Assembly: GCF_003610255.1 (NCBI RefSeq)
Contig: NZ_RAPS01000003.1
Coordinates: forward strand, 1 to 64,000
Direction of reading: 5' to 3'
DNA: 64,000 bases
Source: Streptomyces sp. TLI_171
Lineage (GTDB): Bacteria > Actinomycetota > Actinomycetes > Streptomycetales > Streptomycetaceae
This document shows, piece by piece, positions 53,994-62,377 of the stretch; the stretch's first letter is position 1; the number at the start of each line of letters is the position of its first letter. The notes under the pieces were generated by a model, which was not told where the DNA came from, did not search any database, and saw only the letters and a list, made by a program, of their open reading frames with translations. Made by a program: the position numbers and the translations under genes.

Positions 53994-54536
53994 TTACAGC
54001 AGCGCGAGCTGATTGTCGTCCGACTCGGGTCCGTCCTCGACGCGCGCGTCGGCGCGGGCCTCGTCGTGCTCCGGGTCGGCGCGGTCGCAGAGGAGGCGGC
54101 CGGTGGGCAGTTCGCCCCAGCCGCGACAGTCGACTGCGTCGTCGGCGGCTGCCTCCGGGCTGTCGTGGTGGGGGATGAACTCGTCCTCGACCGTGTCACC
54201 GCAGATGCTGCACTTGGCGGTCCAGCACAGCGTCGGGACGGCGATGCCTGCGCCCGAGCGGGCCGCGCCCTCGCGGCGCCAGGCGTAGCCGTGGTTGAGG
54301 ACGACGGCGTAGCTGACGGGCTGGAGCGGGTGGCCGTCGTCGAGGTCGGCGGTCAGGGCGTTGTGCTCGGCGGCGGCCATGAGCGCGGTGGCGATGTCGG
54401 GCATCTCCAGCAGGGTGTTGGGGCCGGTGAGCCACAGTTCCCACTCGCGGGTGGGGGTACCGGGGCGCAGCCGCTGGTGGGGTTCGGTGGCGAAGAGGCG
54501 GCGGCGGGCAGCGGGGGACAGGTTGGGGGTGGTCAT
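53994..54536 (-). CDS. Hypothetical protein with a Cys motif and QLALL end
   Basis: 180 residues. CWTAKCSICGDTVEDEF and a later Cys pair (AVDCRG; LLCDRADPEHD) suggest a zinc site. The acidic C-terminus ends in QLALL, close to the clamp-binding pentapeptide QLxLF/L. No family recognised. Last gene of the dnaN-side array. Confidence 0.6.
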   Translation of the reverse strand: MTTPNLSPAARRRLFATEPHQRLRPGTPTREWELWLTGPNTLLEMPDIATALMAAAEHNALTADLDDGHPLQPVSYAVVLNHGYAWRREGAARSGAGIAVPTLCWTAKCSICGDTVEDEFIPHHDSPEAAADDAVDCRGWGELPTGRLLCDRADPEHDEARADARVEDGPESDDNQLALL

Positions 54537-54562
54537 CTCGGGGCGTCTCCTTCGGCGGTGGG

Positions 54563-54588
54563 GCCGGCCCGCGGTGGTGCGGGCCGGC
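54563..54588 (-). terminator. Hairpin between array genes
   Basis: GCCGGCCCGC pairs with GCGGGCCGGC around a 6-nt loop, 40 bp past the stop of the upstream gene. Confidence 0.6.
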
Positions 54589-54627
54589 GAGGGAGTGCGG
54601 CGGGTGGAGGGGATCGGAGGTGGTGGG

Positions 54628-55383
54628 CTACAGGCTGTCGTCGGCCCGGACGTGCGGGGTACGGGTGCCGGGGTCCGTCCCGCCGGGGCCGGTGGCGGCC
54701 GGGACGAGACCGTCGATGCCGAGGTCCTCGCCGATGGCTGCCCAGTGGGCGTCGCTTGCGGCTGCCGGGAGGGGTTCGGCGTCGAGGTTCTGGAGGCCGA
54801 GGAGTGCGACCACGTCGCCGATGCTGTGGACCGGCGTCGGCTCCTGGCCGTCCTGGACGAGCAGGAAGCTGCGGGTGCTGTAGCCGTGTTGGTCGGCGGG
54901 GGAGGGCATGCACAGCAGGTGCGCGCCGCCGGGGAGCTCGCACGTCGCGGTGCCGTCTGAGCTGCCGGTCCAGTTTCCGGCCTCGGTGAGACTGCCCTGG
55001 CTGCGGTCGAGGCCGATGGCCGCCGTGGCGGCGCGGTGGGCGGCGTCGGCGGCGACGTCCTGGGCGAGCTGATCGGCCGTGGGTTCCGGGCCGGTCGTGG
55101 ACAGGGGCGCGGCGGCGTACGGGTTGGGGGAGTAGGGGGTGGGGAGCAGGCCGAGACGCCGGCGCAGCGGGCGGCGGAGCTGGGTGGTGATCTGGTCGGT
55201 GGCGCAGGCGGCGACGCCGGCGGCGGCGAGGGCGAGGGCGGTGCGGGTCTCGGAGGGGCGGCCGTTCAGGGCGCGGTAGGTGGTGAGGCCGGTGGCGGCC
55301 GCGGCGGTGGCGGTGGCGACGTTGTCGAGGGTGTCGAGGATGGTGGTCAGCACGCGGGCGCGGGTGTCGGTCATGTCGGTCAT
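54628..55383 (-). CDS. Hypothetical protein with hydrophobic N-terminal region
   Basis: 251 residues. Ala/Thr-rich helices with two weak hydrophobic stretches (VATATAAAATGLTTY; ALALAAAGVAACATDQITTQ) precede a soluble domain (about 140-250) with CELPGGAHLLCMPSPADQHG. No family recognised. Confidence 0.6.
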   Translation of the reverse strand: MTDMTDTRARVLTTILDTLDNVATATAAAATGLTTYRALNGRPSETRTALALAAAGVAACATDQITTQLRRPLRRRLGLLPTPYSPNPYAAAPLSTTGPEPTADQLAQDVAADAAHRAATAAIGLDRSQGSLTEAGNWTGSSDGTATCELPGGAHLLCMPSPADQHGYSTRSFLLVQDGQEPTPVHSIGDVVALLGLQNLDAEPLPAAASDAHWAAIGEDLGIDGLVPAATGPGGTDPGTRTPHVRADDSL

Positions 55384-55456
55384 TGAGGGGTCCTTCCGGG
55401 TCTCGGTCAGGGGGTGGGTTTGGCCGTGCGGGTGCCCGGGCTGGTGTGATGGCGGG

Positions 55457-56137
55457 TCAGGTTGAGGTGCGGAGCAGGAAGTCGACGGCGGCGCCGGGGG
55501 AGTCCTCGGTGCGGGTGGTGAGCGCGGCGTGTGCCCGTTCGTGGGTGATGTCGATGCCGAGGTGCTCCCGGGCGGCGCGGCGGACGTCGACCAGCGAGGC
55601 CGCGGTGCCGTGTTCGGCGACGGCCAGGTCGGCGGCGGCGAGGGTGAGGAGGTCTTCGCGTGAGGGTCCCGTGGGGGCCGCGTCGGTGAGGCGGGCGAAG
55701 GCGGACTGCCACTGGGCGGTGGCGCGTTTGCGGGCTGCGGCTGGCTGCTGCAGGTGGCTCTCGCCGATCCGGCCGCGTCCGACTACCCAGTAGGAGATCG
55801 GGACCTCGAGGGCTTCGGCGTACAAGAGCTCGCGGCGGGTGGACTCGCCGAGGTAGAGCTGGTCGTCGGTGACGACGAGGACTTCGTCGGCGGTGGAGAT
55901 CTTCGCCAGGTGCAGGGCGTCGAGCCGGGCCTTGAGCTGCTCGGCGCCGGCGGGGTCGTCCCACAGCGTGTGGCGCTGGCGCATGTCGACGGCGGGTGCC
56001 AGGACCATGCGCCCGGCGACGGTTTCATGCAGCGCTGCCTCGGCCATCTCCTGCCAGAAGCGGGTGCTGCCGCAGATCGTGACCATGGGGGGCAGCAGGT
56101 CCCCGGACTCGGCGGAGTATCGGGTGGTGGACGGCAT
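55457..56137 (-). CDS. Nucleoside 2-deoxyribosyltransferase-like fold protein
   Basis: 226 residues. Residues 17-120 look like the deoxyribosyltransferase/DUF4406 fold: MVTICGSTRFWQEMAEAALH, then LHLAKISTADEVLVVTDDQL and YLGESTRRELLYAEALEVPI. This places a nucleotide or nucleoside at the active site. The C-terminal 100 residues are helical and unrecognised. It could be a nucleotide-salvage or nucleotide-sensing protein. Confidence 0.62.
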   Translation of the reverse strand: MPSTTRYSAESGDLLPPMVTICGSTRFWQEMAEAALHETVAGRMVLAPAVDMRQRHTLWDDPAGAEQLKARLDALHLAKISTADEVLVVTDDQLYLGESTRRELLYAEALEVPISYWVVGRGRIGESHLQQPAAARKRATAQWQSAFARLTDAAPTGPSREDLLTLAAADLAVAEHGTAASLVDVRRAAREHLGIDITHERAHAALTTRTEDSPGAAVDFLLRTST

Positions 56138-56243
56138 CGGCGTCTTCCGTTCGGGATGGGTTCTGCGGTGAGGTGATCGAGGGGCGGCTGGGCTGCGCTC
56201 CGGCCTGCCGCCGGCTGGTGCCGGGGCGGGTCGGGGCGCGCTG

Positions 56244-56741
56244 TCAGTTCCCGGTGCGGTGGTGGCGGATCTCGCCGAAGCCCTCGTCGGCGAGCTGCTG
56301 GCGGGCGTCGCGGCCGAGGCGGTGCGCGGCGCGCAGGAAGTCCTCGGGCACGCGCGCGTGGTCGGGGCGGGCGTAGTTGCGCAGCACCAGCTGGTCGAAG
56401 GGCGCGTCGACCAGGACCGCGACGGTGGGCCGGGCGAACTGGCGGGCCAGCCACGTCAGCTGCTCGCGGTGACTGGGGGTCAGGGAGCAGTTGTCGACGT
56501 AGGTGGTCTCGCCGCGGCGCAGCCGCATGGTGAGGATCTGCTGCTGCAGCAGGAGGGCGTCGGCTGTCGCCGTCTGGTCGCCGGGGCGGCTGACGGCGGC
56601 GCGCAGCCGGTCCAGCGATACGACCTCGTGCGCGGGGACTTCGCGCAGCAGCGTGGTCTTGCCCGAGGCGGGCGGGCCGATCATCAGGACGAGTGCGCCT
56701 TCGGGCACGGGGTCGAGGGTCGGGAGAAGAGTGACGGGCAC
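56244..56741 (-). CDS. Polynucleotide-kinase-like P-loop protein
   Basis: 165 residues. Walker A GPPASGKTT (22-30), EVVSLDRLRAAVSRPGDQT and RRGETTYVDNCSLTPSHREQ match the kinase domain of T4 PNK-like and Zeta-like P-loop kinases. The lid Arg residues follow. It probably phosphorylates a 5'-OH end or a small substrate. GTG 56741 has GGAGG 5 nt upstream. No phosphatase or ligase domain is fused, but two ligases are encoded elsewhere in the window. Confidence 0.68.
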   Translation of the reverse strand: MPVTLLPTLDPVPEGALVLMIGPPASGKTTLLREVPAHEVVSLDRLRAAVSRPGDQTATADALLLQQQILTMRLRRGETTYVDNCSLTPSHREQLTWLARQFARPTVAVLVDAPFDQLVLRNYARPDHARVPEDFLRAAHRLGRDARQQLADEGFGEIRHHRTGN

Positions 56742-56754
56742 GACGGCCTCCGGG

Positions 56755-57231
56755 TCAGTAGATGGTGAGGGCGAGCAGGGCAGCGGTCTGGGGGACGAGT
56801 TCGTCGGCGAGAACCCGCGCGGCGGTGCGGGCGGCGTCGAGGTCGGCCTGGTCTGCGGCGTCGCGGAGCGCGTAGGTGGCGCGCGCGGCTCCGTGGGCGG
56901 CGTCGGCGAGGGCCGGGGCGAGGACCGAGACCGCGACCAGCGGCGCGGTGATATCGGCGCGGGTGCGGTGGCTCTCGCTGCGCGCCTGCGCCTGCACCGT
57001 GTCGTCGGCGCCGGTCAGGCGCAGGCGCTCGCGCTGGTACATCGACCGCCGGTGTGCGGCGAGTGCGGTCGACAGGTCGGTGACGGCCCGTATCAGCTCT
57101 CGGCGTTGCTGCTGGGCGGTGTCGGCGGTACGGGCGTTCTGTGCCGCGCGGTGCTGGAGCAGGCCGCTGCTGAGTGTGGCGGCGATGGTGCCGCCGACGC
57201 CGACCAGGGCGAGGACGAGTTCGGCGGCCAT
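56755..57231 (-). CDS. Hypothetical membrane-anchored helical protein
   Basis: 158 residues. An N-terminal hydrophobic helix (LVLALVGVGGTIAATLSSGL) is followed by long helices (TADTAQQQRRELIRAVTDLS). It shares one base with the preceding stop (TGATG). No family recognised. Confidence 0.6.
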   Translation of the reverse strand: MAAELVLALVGVGGTIAATLSSGLLQHRAAQNARTADTAQQQRRELIRAVTDLSTALAAHRRSMYQRERLRLTGADDTVQAQARSESHRTRADITAPLVAVSVLAPALADAAHGAARATYALRDAADQADLDAARTAARVLADELVPQTAALLALTIY

Positions 57232-57731
57232 CAGGCGCCGGCCGGGGAGGCGGTGGTGCGGGCGGGGCGGCGTCCGGTGATGGCTTCGGGTCGGCGGGAC
57301 CAGCGGACGTAGTCGATGGCGCTGGCGACGTAGCGGGTGTTCATCAGACTGCTGGCGTTGTCGATCCGGTCGTGCAGGGTCTCCAGGCGGTGCCAGGCCA
57401 GACGAAGCTGTCCGATCAGCCAGTCCCGGTCGGCGGCGGTCAGGTTGGCCGCGGTGTCCAAGGCGTCGAGGCGGTTGGTGTCGTGGACGTTCGCGGCGAG
57501 GAAGCGGTCGACGCGCTCGGCCTCGGCGCGGGTGAACTTGTCGGCCAGGCTGGCGGCTTCCTCGCTCTCCCAGTTCTCGCGGTAGGAGGCGCTGGAGCGC
57601 TCCTGCAGCGCGATGGTCGCCAGCCGCCAGTCGGACTCGCCGCCCGTGAGGCTGTCGGTTCGGAAGGCGCGGCCGGGGCGGGCGAACGGCTGGTGCACGG
57701 TTCGGGCAGTCGAGGCGGTGTTGGTGTTCAC
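57231..57731 (-). CDS. Hypothetical helical protein
   Basis: 166 residues from GTG 57731, with GAGGG upstream. It is helical and acidic (FTRAEAERVDRFLAANVHDT; LIGQLRLAWHRLETLHDRID). No family recognised; coupled to the next gene. Confidence 0.6.
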   Translation of the reverse strand: MNTNTASTARTVHQPFARPGRAFRTDSLTGGESDWRLATIALQERSSASYRENWESEEAASLADKFTRAEAERVDRFLAANVHDTNRLDALDTAANLTAADRDWLIGQLRLAWHRLETLHDRIDNASSLMNTRYVASAIDYVRWSRRPEAITGRRPARTTASPAGA

Positions 57732-57751
57732 GGTCTTCCCTCTGGTGGCGG

Positions 57752-57782
57752 GGTGTCGGCCGGGCGGCCGCGCCGTGCACCG
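57752..57782. repeat. Intergenic direct repeat, copy 1
   Basis: About 30 bp containing GGCCGGGCGGCCGCGCCG, repeated with one indel and one substitution at 58292-58322, each time after a gene of the array. Confidence 0.5.
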
Positions 57783-57826
57783 CCGAGCCCGCTGACCGCA
57801 CCTGGTGGGCGAGGCGGGCTCGGCGG
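57780..57826 (-). terminator. Hairpin between array genes
   Basis: A 13-bp perfect stem (57780-57792 with 57814-57826), 29 bp past the stop of the gene at 57855. Confidence 0.65.
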
Positions 57827-57854
57827 TGGGCAGCGTCAGGGCCTGGACGGACGG

Positions 57855-58262
57855 TCAGGAGGGCTGGAGCGCGGAGTCCTTGGGCAGTGCGAGGAGGGCG
57901 GTCACCGCGACGCGGTTGCGGAGTTCCTCGGACGCGGTGATCGCCTCCAGCAGCGCCTGGCAGAGGGCGCGCTGGCCGGGGTCGGTTCGGTCCAGGTTGG
58001 TCTCGGCCGCAGCCGCGAGCCCGCACAGGTAGCCGACGATCTCGGCGCTCTCCTCGTGCAGGGCCAGAAGGCCGGGCTGGAACTCCAGCGGGCCGGTCAG
58101 CTTGCGCAGCGCGGCCTGGTGGTCGGCTTCGTCGCGGACTCGGGCGCGGTCGACGTTGTCCTCGAGCGCGGTGGCCACGTCGGCCAGGTCCAGCAGGGCG
58201 GAGTCGTAGCCGAGGCGGCGCGTGAGGCGGTCGGGCAGGAAGCGGAGCAGGAGCTGGCGCAC
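57855..58262 (-). CDS. Hypothetical helical protein
   Basis: 135 residues from GTG 58262, with GGAGG upstream. It is helical (SALLDLADVATALEDNVDRA; QALLEAITASEELRNRVAVT). No family recognised. Confidence 0.58.
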   Translation of the reverse strand: MRQLLLRFLPDRLTRRLGYDSALLDLADVATALEDNVDRARVRDEADHQAALRKLTGPLEFQPGLLALHEESAEIVGYLCGLAAAAETNLDRTDPGQRALCQALLEAITASEELRNRVAVTALLALPKDSALQPS

Positions 58263-58291
58263 GGGTTCCTCCTGGGCGGTGGTACTGGGTC

Positions 58292-58322
58292 GGTGTCCGG
58301 CCGGGCGGCCGCGCCGCGCACC
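58292..58322. repeat. Intergenic direct repeat, copy 2
   Basis: Second copy of the sequence at 57752-57782. Confidence 0.5.
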
Positions 58323-58380
58323 ATCGCGCCCCGCCGGCCGGGCCTGGGCGGCTCGGCGGCGGGTGCAGTGGTGGGCAGCG

Positions 58381-58626
58381 TCAGTGCCCGGACAGCAGGC
58401 GCACCACGCCGAGGGCGGTGATGCCGAGGACGATCAGGACGAGCGTGGGGGCGAGGCTGCGGGTGCTCTCCAGCTGCTGGTTCTGGGCCCAGATCGTGTA
58501 GGCCTTGGCCTGGAGGCTGAGGGCGGCGGGACTGCCGGGAGTGAGACCGGCGACGGTGGTCGACAGGGCCTGGTGCTTCTCGTAGAGGGCGGCGAGCTGT
58601 TGGTCGCGGGATGTCGCGAGCGCCAA
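58381..58626 (-). CDS. Small tail-anchored-like membrane protein
   Basis: 81 residues from a TTG start, with GAGAGG upstream. A helical soluble part ends in a C-terminal transmembrane segment (LAPTLVLIVLGITALGVVRL). Confidence 0.55.
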   Translation of the reverse strand: MALATSRDQQLAALYEKHQALSTTVAGLTPGSPAALSLQAKAYTIWAQNQQLESTRSLAPTLVLIVLGITALGVVRLLSGH

Positions 58627-58652
58627 GGTGACTGCCTCTCAGATGGTCGTAG

Positions 58653-58677
58653 GGCGGCGGCCGGTGCGGCCGCCGCC
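58653..58677 (-). terminator. Hairpin between array genes
   Basis: GGCGGCGGCC pairs with GGCCGCCGCC around a 5-nt loop, 17 bp past the stop of the gene at 58694. Confidence 0.65.
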
Positions 58678-58693
58678 TGTGGGTGGTTGCGGG

Positions 58694-59410
58694 TCAGCTG
58701 CGGTGATCGATCGGGCTGCCGGGCCCGATCGGGCTGAGGGTCTCGGGGGCCTGGACGACGATCTGCGGGTGGACCTCGGTGCGGCTGACTACCAGCGGGC
58801 GCAGCGAGAAGGACAGGCCGCGCAGGGCGAGGGCTGAGGCGGCGGTGAGGGCGGCGGCGGTGATGCCGGCGGCGACGGTGCGGCCCGGTTCGGGGGTGGC
58901 GATCCAGACCATGGCGAGGGTGGCGGCCGACCAGCAGACCCACGCCGCGCGCCAGGTGGCGGCCTGGGAGACGGCGGCGACGACGGCGGTGGCCAGGCCG
59001 AAGGTCTTCCACAGGCCGTAGGCGGTGGCCGTGTCGAGCGGCTCGGGCAGGTGGGCGGCGAGGTAGGAGTGGACGGGGTTGGTGATGGTGGCCGCCAGGC
59101 CGTCGCCGGGGATGTGATCGGGCAGGTGGACCGCGCCGACGACGGCGGCCGCGGCCTGCAGGAGGATGCCGCCGGCGGTGCCGAGGACCAGGGCGGCGGT
59201 GGCGAACGCGATGAGGTAGGCGAGGACGCGCACCCAGCGTTCGGCGTCGTCCCAGTCCTCTACGGCGGCCACCAGGTCGCGGCGCACCTTGTCGAGTCGG
59301 CCGCCGGGGGCGGTGAGGTGGTTCAGCCAGCGGGCGGCGGCCTCGCGCAGGGTGCTGGGGCGTCGCTCGTCGGAGCCGGTGGTGGGTTCGGGCTGGTGAG
59401 ACTGGTTCAC
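58694..59410 (-). CDS. Multi-pass membrane protein
   Basis: 238 residues from GTG 59410. An N-terminal soluble stretch of about 60 residues is followed by four to five hydrophobic segments (VLAYLIAFATAALVLGTAGG; AAAAVVGAV; ATAVVAAVSQAATWRAAWVC; GITAAALTAASALALRG) and a short tail. It resembles the small multi-pass proteins of Streptomyces conjugative plasmids, but I cannot assign it. Confidence 0.6.
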   Translation of the reverse strand: MNQSHQPEPTTGSDERRPSTLREAAARWLNHLTAPGGRLDKVRRDLVAAVEDWDDAERWVRVLAYLIAFATAALVLGTAGGILLQAAAAVVGAVHLPDHIPGDGLAATITNPVHSYLAAHLPEPLDTATAYGLWKTFGLATAVVAAVSQAATWRAAWVCWSAATLAMVWIATPEPGRTVAAGITAAALTAASALALRGLSFSLRPLVVSRTEVHPQIVVQAPETLSPIGPGSPIDHRS

Positions 59411-59468
59411 GGTGGGTTCCTGTTTCGGGTCGGGTCTTTGGGTCAGTCGGTGGCGGTGTCGGGCTTGG

Positions 59469-59723
59469 CTACGGGGCCTGCGGGTTGTCGATTCGCTGCC
59501 AGACGGCGTGGTGGGGGGCTTCGGCGTCGTCCATGGCCTGTAGGAGGTCGGGGTTGACCTCGTTCGGCCAGGTGCACCACTGGTCGTCCGGGTCCGGGTC
59601 CGGGTCGGGGGCGGGCGGTTCGGGCAGGTAGATGCTCGGCAGGTCCGCCTCACGGTCGTCGGAGCCGGCCGGGTAGCGCGGAGCGGTTGGGCGGAGCAGG
59701 TCCAGCAGGTCGCGGAGGCTCAC
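59469..59723 (-). CDS. Hypothetical small acidic protein
   Basis: 84 residues from GTG 59723, with AAGGGA upstream. Pro/Asp-rich in the middle, ending EAPHHAVWQRIDNPQA. No family recognised. Confidence 0.5.
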   Translation of the reverse strand: MSLRDLLDLLRPTAPRYPAGSDDREADLPSIYLPEPPAPDPDPDPDDQWCTWPNEVNPDLLQAMDDAEAPHHAVWQRIDNPQAP

Positions 59724-59871
59724 GGCGGATCCCTTCGAATGGGCAGGGCGGCAAGGCGCCGGATCGGTGGGGAGGGAGCTGCTCTCAGGACGGGTCGGGT
59801 CGCAGGATCACGGCCGCCCGGGGGCAGCCAGGGTTCACCTCCACTCGGTCGGTGACGTGGAGGGACGTGAG

Positions 59872-59900
59872 GGCCCGGCCGCGTCGTGCGTGGCCGGGCC
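59872..59900 (-). terminator. Hairpin after dnaN
   Basis: GGCCCGGCC pairs with GGCCGGGCC around an 11-nt loop, 13 bp past the dnaN stop. Confidence 0.7.
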
Positions 59901-59913
59901 GGGGTCGTGTCGG

Positions 59914-61044
59914 TCAGGAGCCGGAGAGCCGTACGGGCATGACGACGTAGCGGTAGGGCTGTTCGGCGATGTCCAGGTCGTTGCTGCTGGTGCGTGCGGT
60001 GATCGTGGCCGGCTTGTGGCGGTCGCCGAGGTGCAGGACGACCTCGGTCGCGCCGCAGGCCTTGATGCCTTCGGAGAGGAAGCCGGGGTTGAAAGCGATC
60101 TGGTAGCCGTCGGGGAGACCGTCGACGGTCACCTCGACCAGGTCGCGGCCCCGGGCGTCGTCGCCGGAGCCGGCCTCGATGCGCAGCAGGCTGCGGTCGA
60201 CGGTCAGCAGGACGGGGGTGTTGGCGGTGGCGACGCGCTGCACTGTGGCGGTCAGTTCGGCGGCCGGCGCGGAGACGGTGCCGTCGGCCGGGGGGACCAT
60301 GGCGATGGCGTTGGGAAATTCGCCGGCCAGGGTGCGGGTCATGAAGGTGGAGTCGGTGCTGGACCATCCCCACAGGTCGTTGCCGTGGTGGAGGGTGAGC
60401 GGCCGGTCGGTGTCGTAGGCCCGGGCCAGGTCGCCGAAGACCTTCGCAGGGATCAGCGCTTCCAGCGGCTCGGGGTGCTCCCGGCCGGTGGCCGGATGGA
60501 CGGTCAGGGTGCGGTGGCCGATGCGGTAGCGGTTGGTGGCGACCATCGCGAGCTGGTCGCCGTTCAGGGTGACGCGGACGCCGGAGAGGACGGGAAGGGT
60601 GGCCTCGGTGCTCGCGGTGAAGGCGACCTGCGCGACGGCCTCCGCCCAGGATTCGCCGTTGACGGTGGCGACGGCGGGCGGCAGGGCGGGCAGCGACGGG
60701 TACTCGTCGACGGGGAGCAGCGGAAGGGTGAAGCGGGCGGCGCGGCAGGTCAGAGTCAGCCGCGTGTCATCGGCCTCCAGGTCGACGTCGGCGCCCTTGG
60801 GCAGGCGGCCGCAGATGTCGTGAAGCAGCCTGCCGGGGACCAGGATGCGTCCGTCGTCGACGATCTCCGCGTTGACGCGGTCGGTGGCGTAGACCTCGTA
60901 GTCGCAGGCGGCCAGGTGGAGGCCGTCGGGGGCGGTGCGGATCAGGATGCCGGCCATCACCGGCACCACGGGGCGGGCGGCGATGGCGCGGGCGGTGTGG
61001 GTCACGGCGGCGGTCATGTGCTGGACGGGCAGGCGCAGCTTCAT
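59914..61044 (-). CDS. dnaN: DNA polymerase III beta subunit (sliding clamp)
   Basis: 376 residues, full length. It forms the ring that tethers polymerases. Three clamp domains are visible: MKLRLPVQHMTAAVTHTARA at the start, the LVPGRLLHDICGRLPKG strand, VATNRYRIGHRTLTV in the second domain, and YRYVVMPVRL at the C-terminus. GAGAGG lies upstream of ATG 61044. It diverges from typical Streptomyces chromosomal clamps in several places, so a replicon-specific clamp is likely. No other replisome gene is adjacent. Confidence 0.92.
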   Translation of the reverse strand: MKLRLPVQHMTAAVTHTARAIAARPVVPVMAGILIRTAPDGLHLAACDYEVYATDRVNAEIVDDGRILVPGRLLHDICGRLPKGADVDLEADDTRLTLTCRAARFTLPLLPVDEYPSLPALPPAVATVNGESWAEAVAQVAFTASTEATLPVLSGVRVTLNGDQLAMVATNRYRIGHRTLTVHPATGREHPEPLEALIPAKVFGDLARAYDTDRPLTLHHGNDLWGWSSTDSTFMTRTLAGEFPNAIAMVPPADGTVSAPAAELTATVQRVATANTPVLLTVDRSLLRIEAGSGDDARGRDLVEVTVDGLPDGYQIAFNPGFLSEGIKACGATEVVLHLGDRHKPATITARTSSNDLDIAEQPYRYVVMPVRLSGS

Positions 61045-61074
61045 CGGGCTGCCTCTCGGGTCGGTGAGTGCGGG

Positions 61075-61221
61075 TCAGGCAGTGAGGGCGGCGAGCTGCT
61101 CGCGCTCGTCGTGGGTCGGCTCGCTGTACGGGACGCAGGAGCCAATGGGCTTGCGGGGCAGACACACGTGGTGGTGTGCCTTGTGGTGCGGCGTCGCTCT
61201 CCATAGATGGCGGCAGAACAT
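61075..61221 (-). CDS. Possible 48-residue small protein
   Basis: ATG 61221. It is His/Cys-rich (HHKAHHHVCLPRKPIGSCVP) and ends 30 bp before dnaN. No ribosome binding site is visible; it could be a small metal-binding protein or chance. Confidence 0.3.
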   Translation of the reverse strand: MFCRHLWRATPHHKAHHHVCLPRKPIGSCVPYSEPTHDEREQLAALTA

Positions 61222-61657
61222 GCGGTGTGACCGCGTTCTGGCCCTGCTCTCGCCGCGGCCTTCCGTTCCGTGATGAGAATCTCCGGAAACGGCCAGGGCT
61301 GCTCCCGATTCCCCAGCTCGTTGAGCCTTGAAGCGAGTGGGGAGGCTTGGCGAGCGAGGGCCGCGGGGCCGCCCGTCCGGTGAGTGTTCGGCCCGGCCTG
61401 GCCCGTCAAGGGCGCCTTCGGCATCGCTGACGCGATGGGCTCCGCCCACCCTGGACCGGCCAGGCCGGCCCTGGAGCGGTCTGACTGCCGGGCGGCCCCA
61501 GAGGTCTGGCGTTCCCCCAGGTCAACCGCCCGCAGGTGGGGAACCAAGGTGAGCAGGTCTGGCCAGCGCCCGAGTCCGGGGTGGCCGTTTTCAGGAATCG
61601 CCATCATCCGCCGGTGAATGAAGTGCTCGCGGGGCGGGCCCGCAAGGGGCGTGACGA
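61222..61657. other. Intergenic upstream of the dnaN array, no gene recognised
   Basis: 436 bp. It has weaker coding bias and should hold the promoter for dnaN. No operator or origin-like iterons are visible. Confidence 0.35.
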
Positions 61658-62251
61658 TCAGTCCTCGCCGTCGGCCTCGTACGCGCTGCAGGCGGGGTAT
61701 TCGGTCTCCATGAGCAGGCAGGTGCCGTAGTCCGCGGCGTACTCGAGGACCAGCTCGTCGACGCCGTCCCAGCCCTCGACGACGGCCATCGCGGGCGCGT
61801 ACGCGGGCAGGTCGGCGAGCACCTGGGCGAGGTCACCGGCGGTGAGGCCGTCCGTCTCAGCGCGCTCGGCGGCGGCCGCGATGTCGGGCGCGGCACGGGG
61901 CAGGTCGAGGGGCAGGGTGTCCGGGCCGGGCGAGGTCGAAGTGGTGTGCAGGACGAGCGCGCCGTCCCAGGAGGCGGAGCGCACCGGGCGGCTGTCGAGG
62001 CAGTCCCCTTCGGGGACGGCGAGCAGCACGGGCAGCCGCTCCGGCAAGCCGACCAGCAGCTGGGCCAGGTCGCCGACGGTGAGGCGGGCGGCGCTGTACG
62101 GGGTGCCGCTGATCCGCCAGGGCGCGAGGCGGTCGACCGGCAGGCGGCTGTCGCCGGCGTGCTGCACGGCGCGGGTGATGGCGGTGGTGACGGCGGTGCC
62201 GACCGAGTCGGGGTCGGACGGGTCGGCGGTGACGGTCACGGTGACGCTCAC
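61658..62251 (-). CDS. Hypothetical protein with duplicated motif
   Basis: 197 residues from GTG 62251, with GGAGG 7 nt upstream. Two similar segments, ARLTVGDLAQLLVGLPERLP (about 55-74) and GLTAGDLAQVLADLPAYAP (about 135-153), each followed by a hydrophobic strand, point to an internal duplication. No family recognised. Confidence 0.62.
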   Translation of the reverse strand: MSVTVTVTADPSDPDSVGTAVTTAITRAVQHAGDSRLPVDRLAPWRISGTPYSAARLTVGDLAQLLVGLPERLPVLLAVPEGDCLDSRPVRSASWDGALVLHTTSTSPGPDTLPLDLPRAAPDIAAAAERAETDGLTAGDLAQVLADLPAYAPAMAVVEGWDGVDELVLEYAADYGTCLLMETEYPACSAYEADGED

Positions 62252-62377
62252 GGGGATTCCTCCGGATCATCGATCGGGCGGGGTGGTGGCCGGGTGGCCG
62301 GTGACGTCCCGGGACGCGCGGCGCCCGCCCGGCCGGGGTCGGCGGGGCGGGCGTGGGGCGGGCCCGGGGCGAGGTGG

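Noticed and set aside
61384-61617. Rightward frame upstream of dnaN
   Set aside because: No ribosome binding site; the composition is that of non-coding GC-rich sequence.
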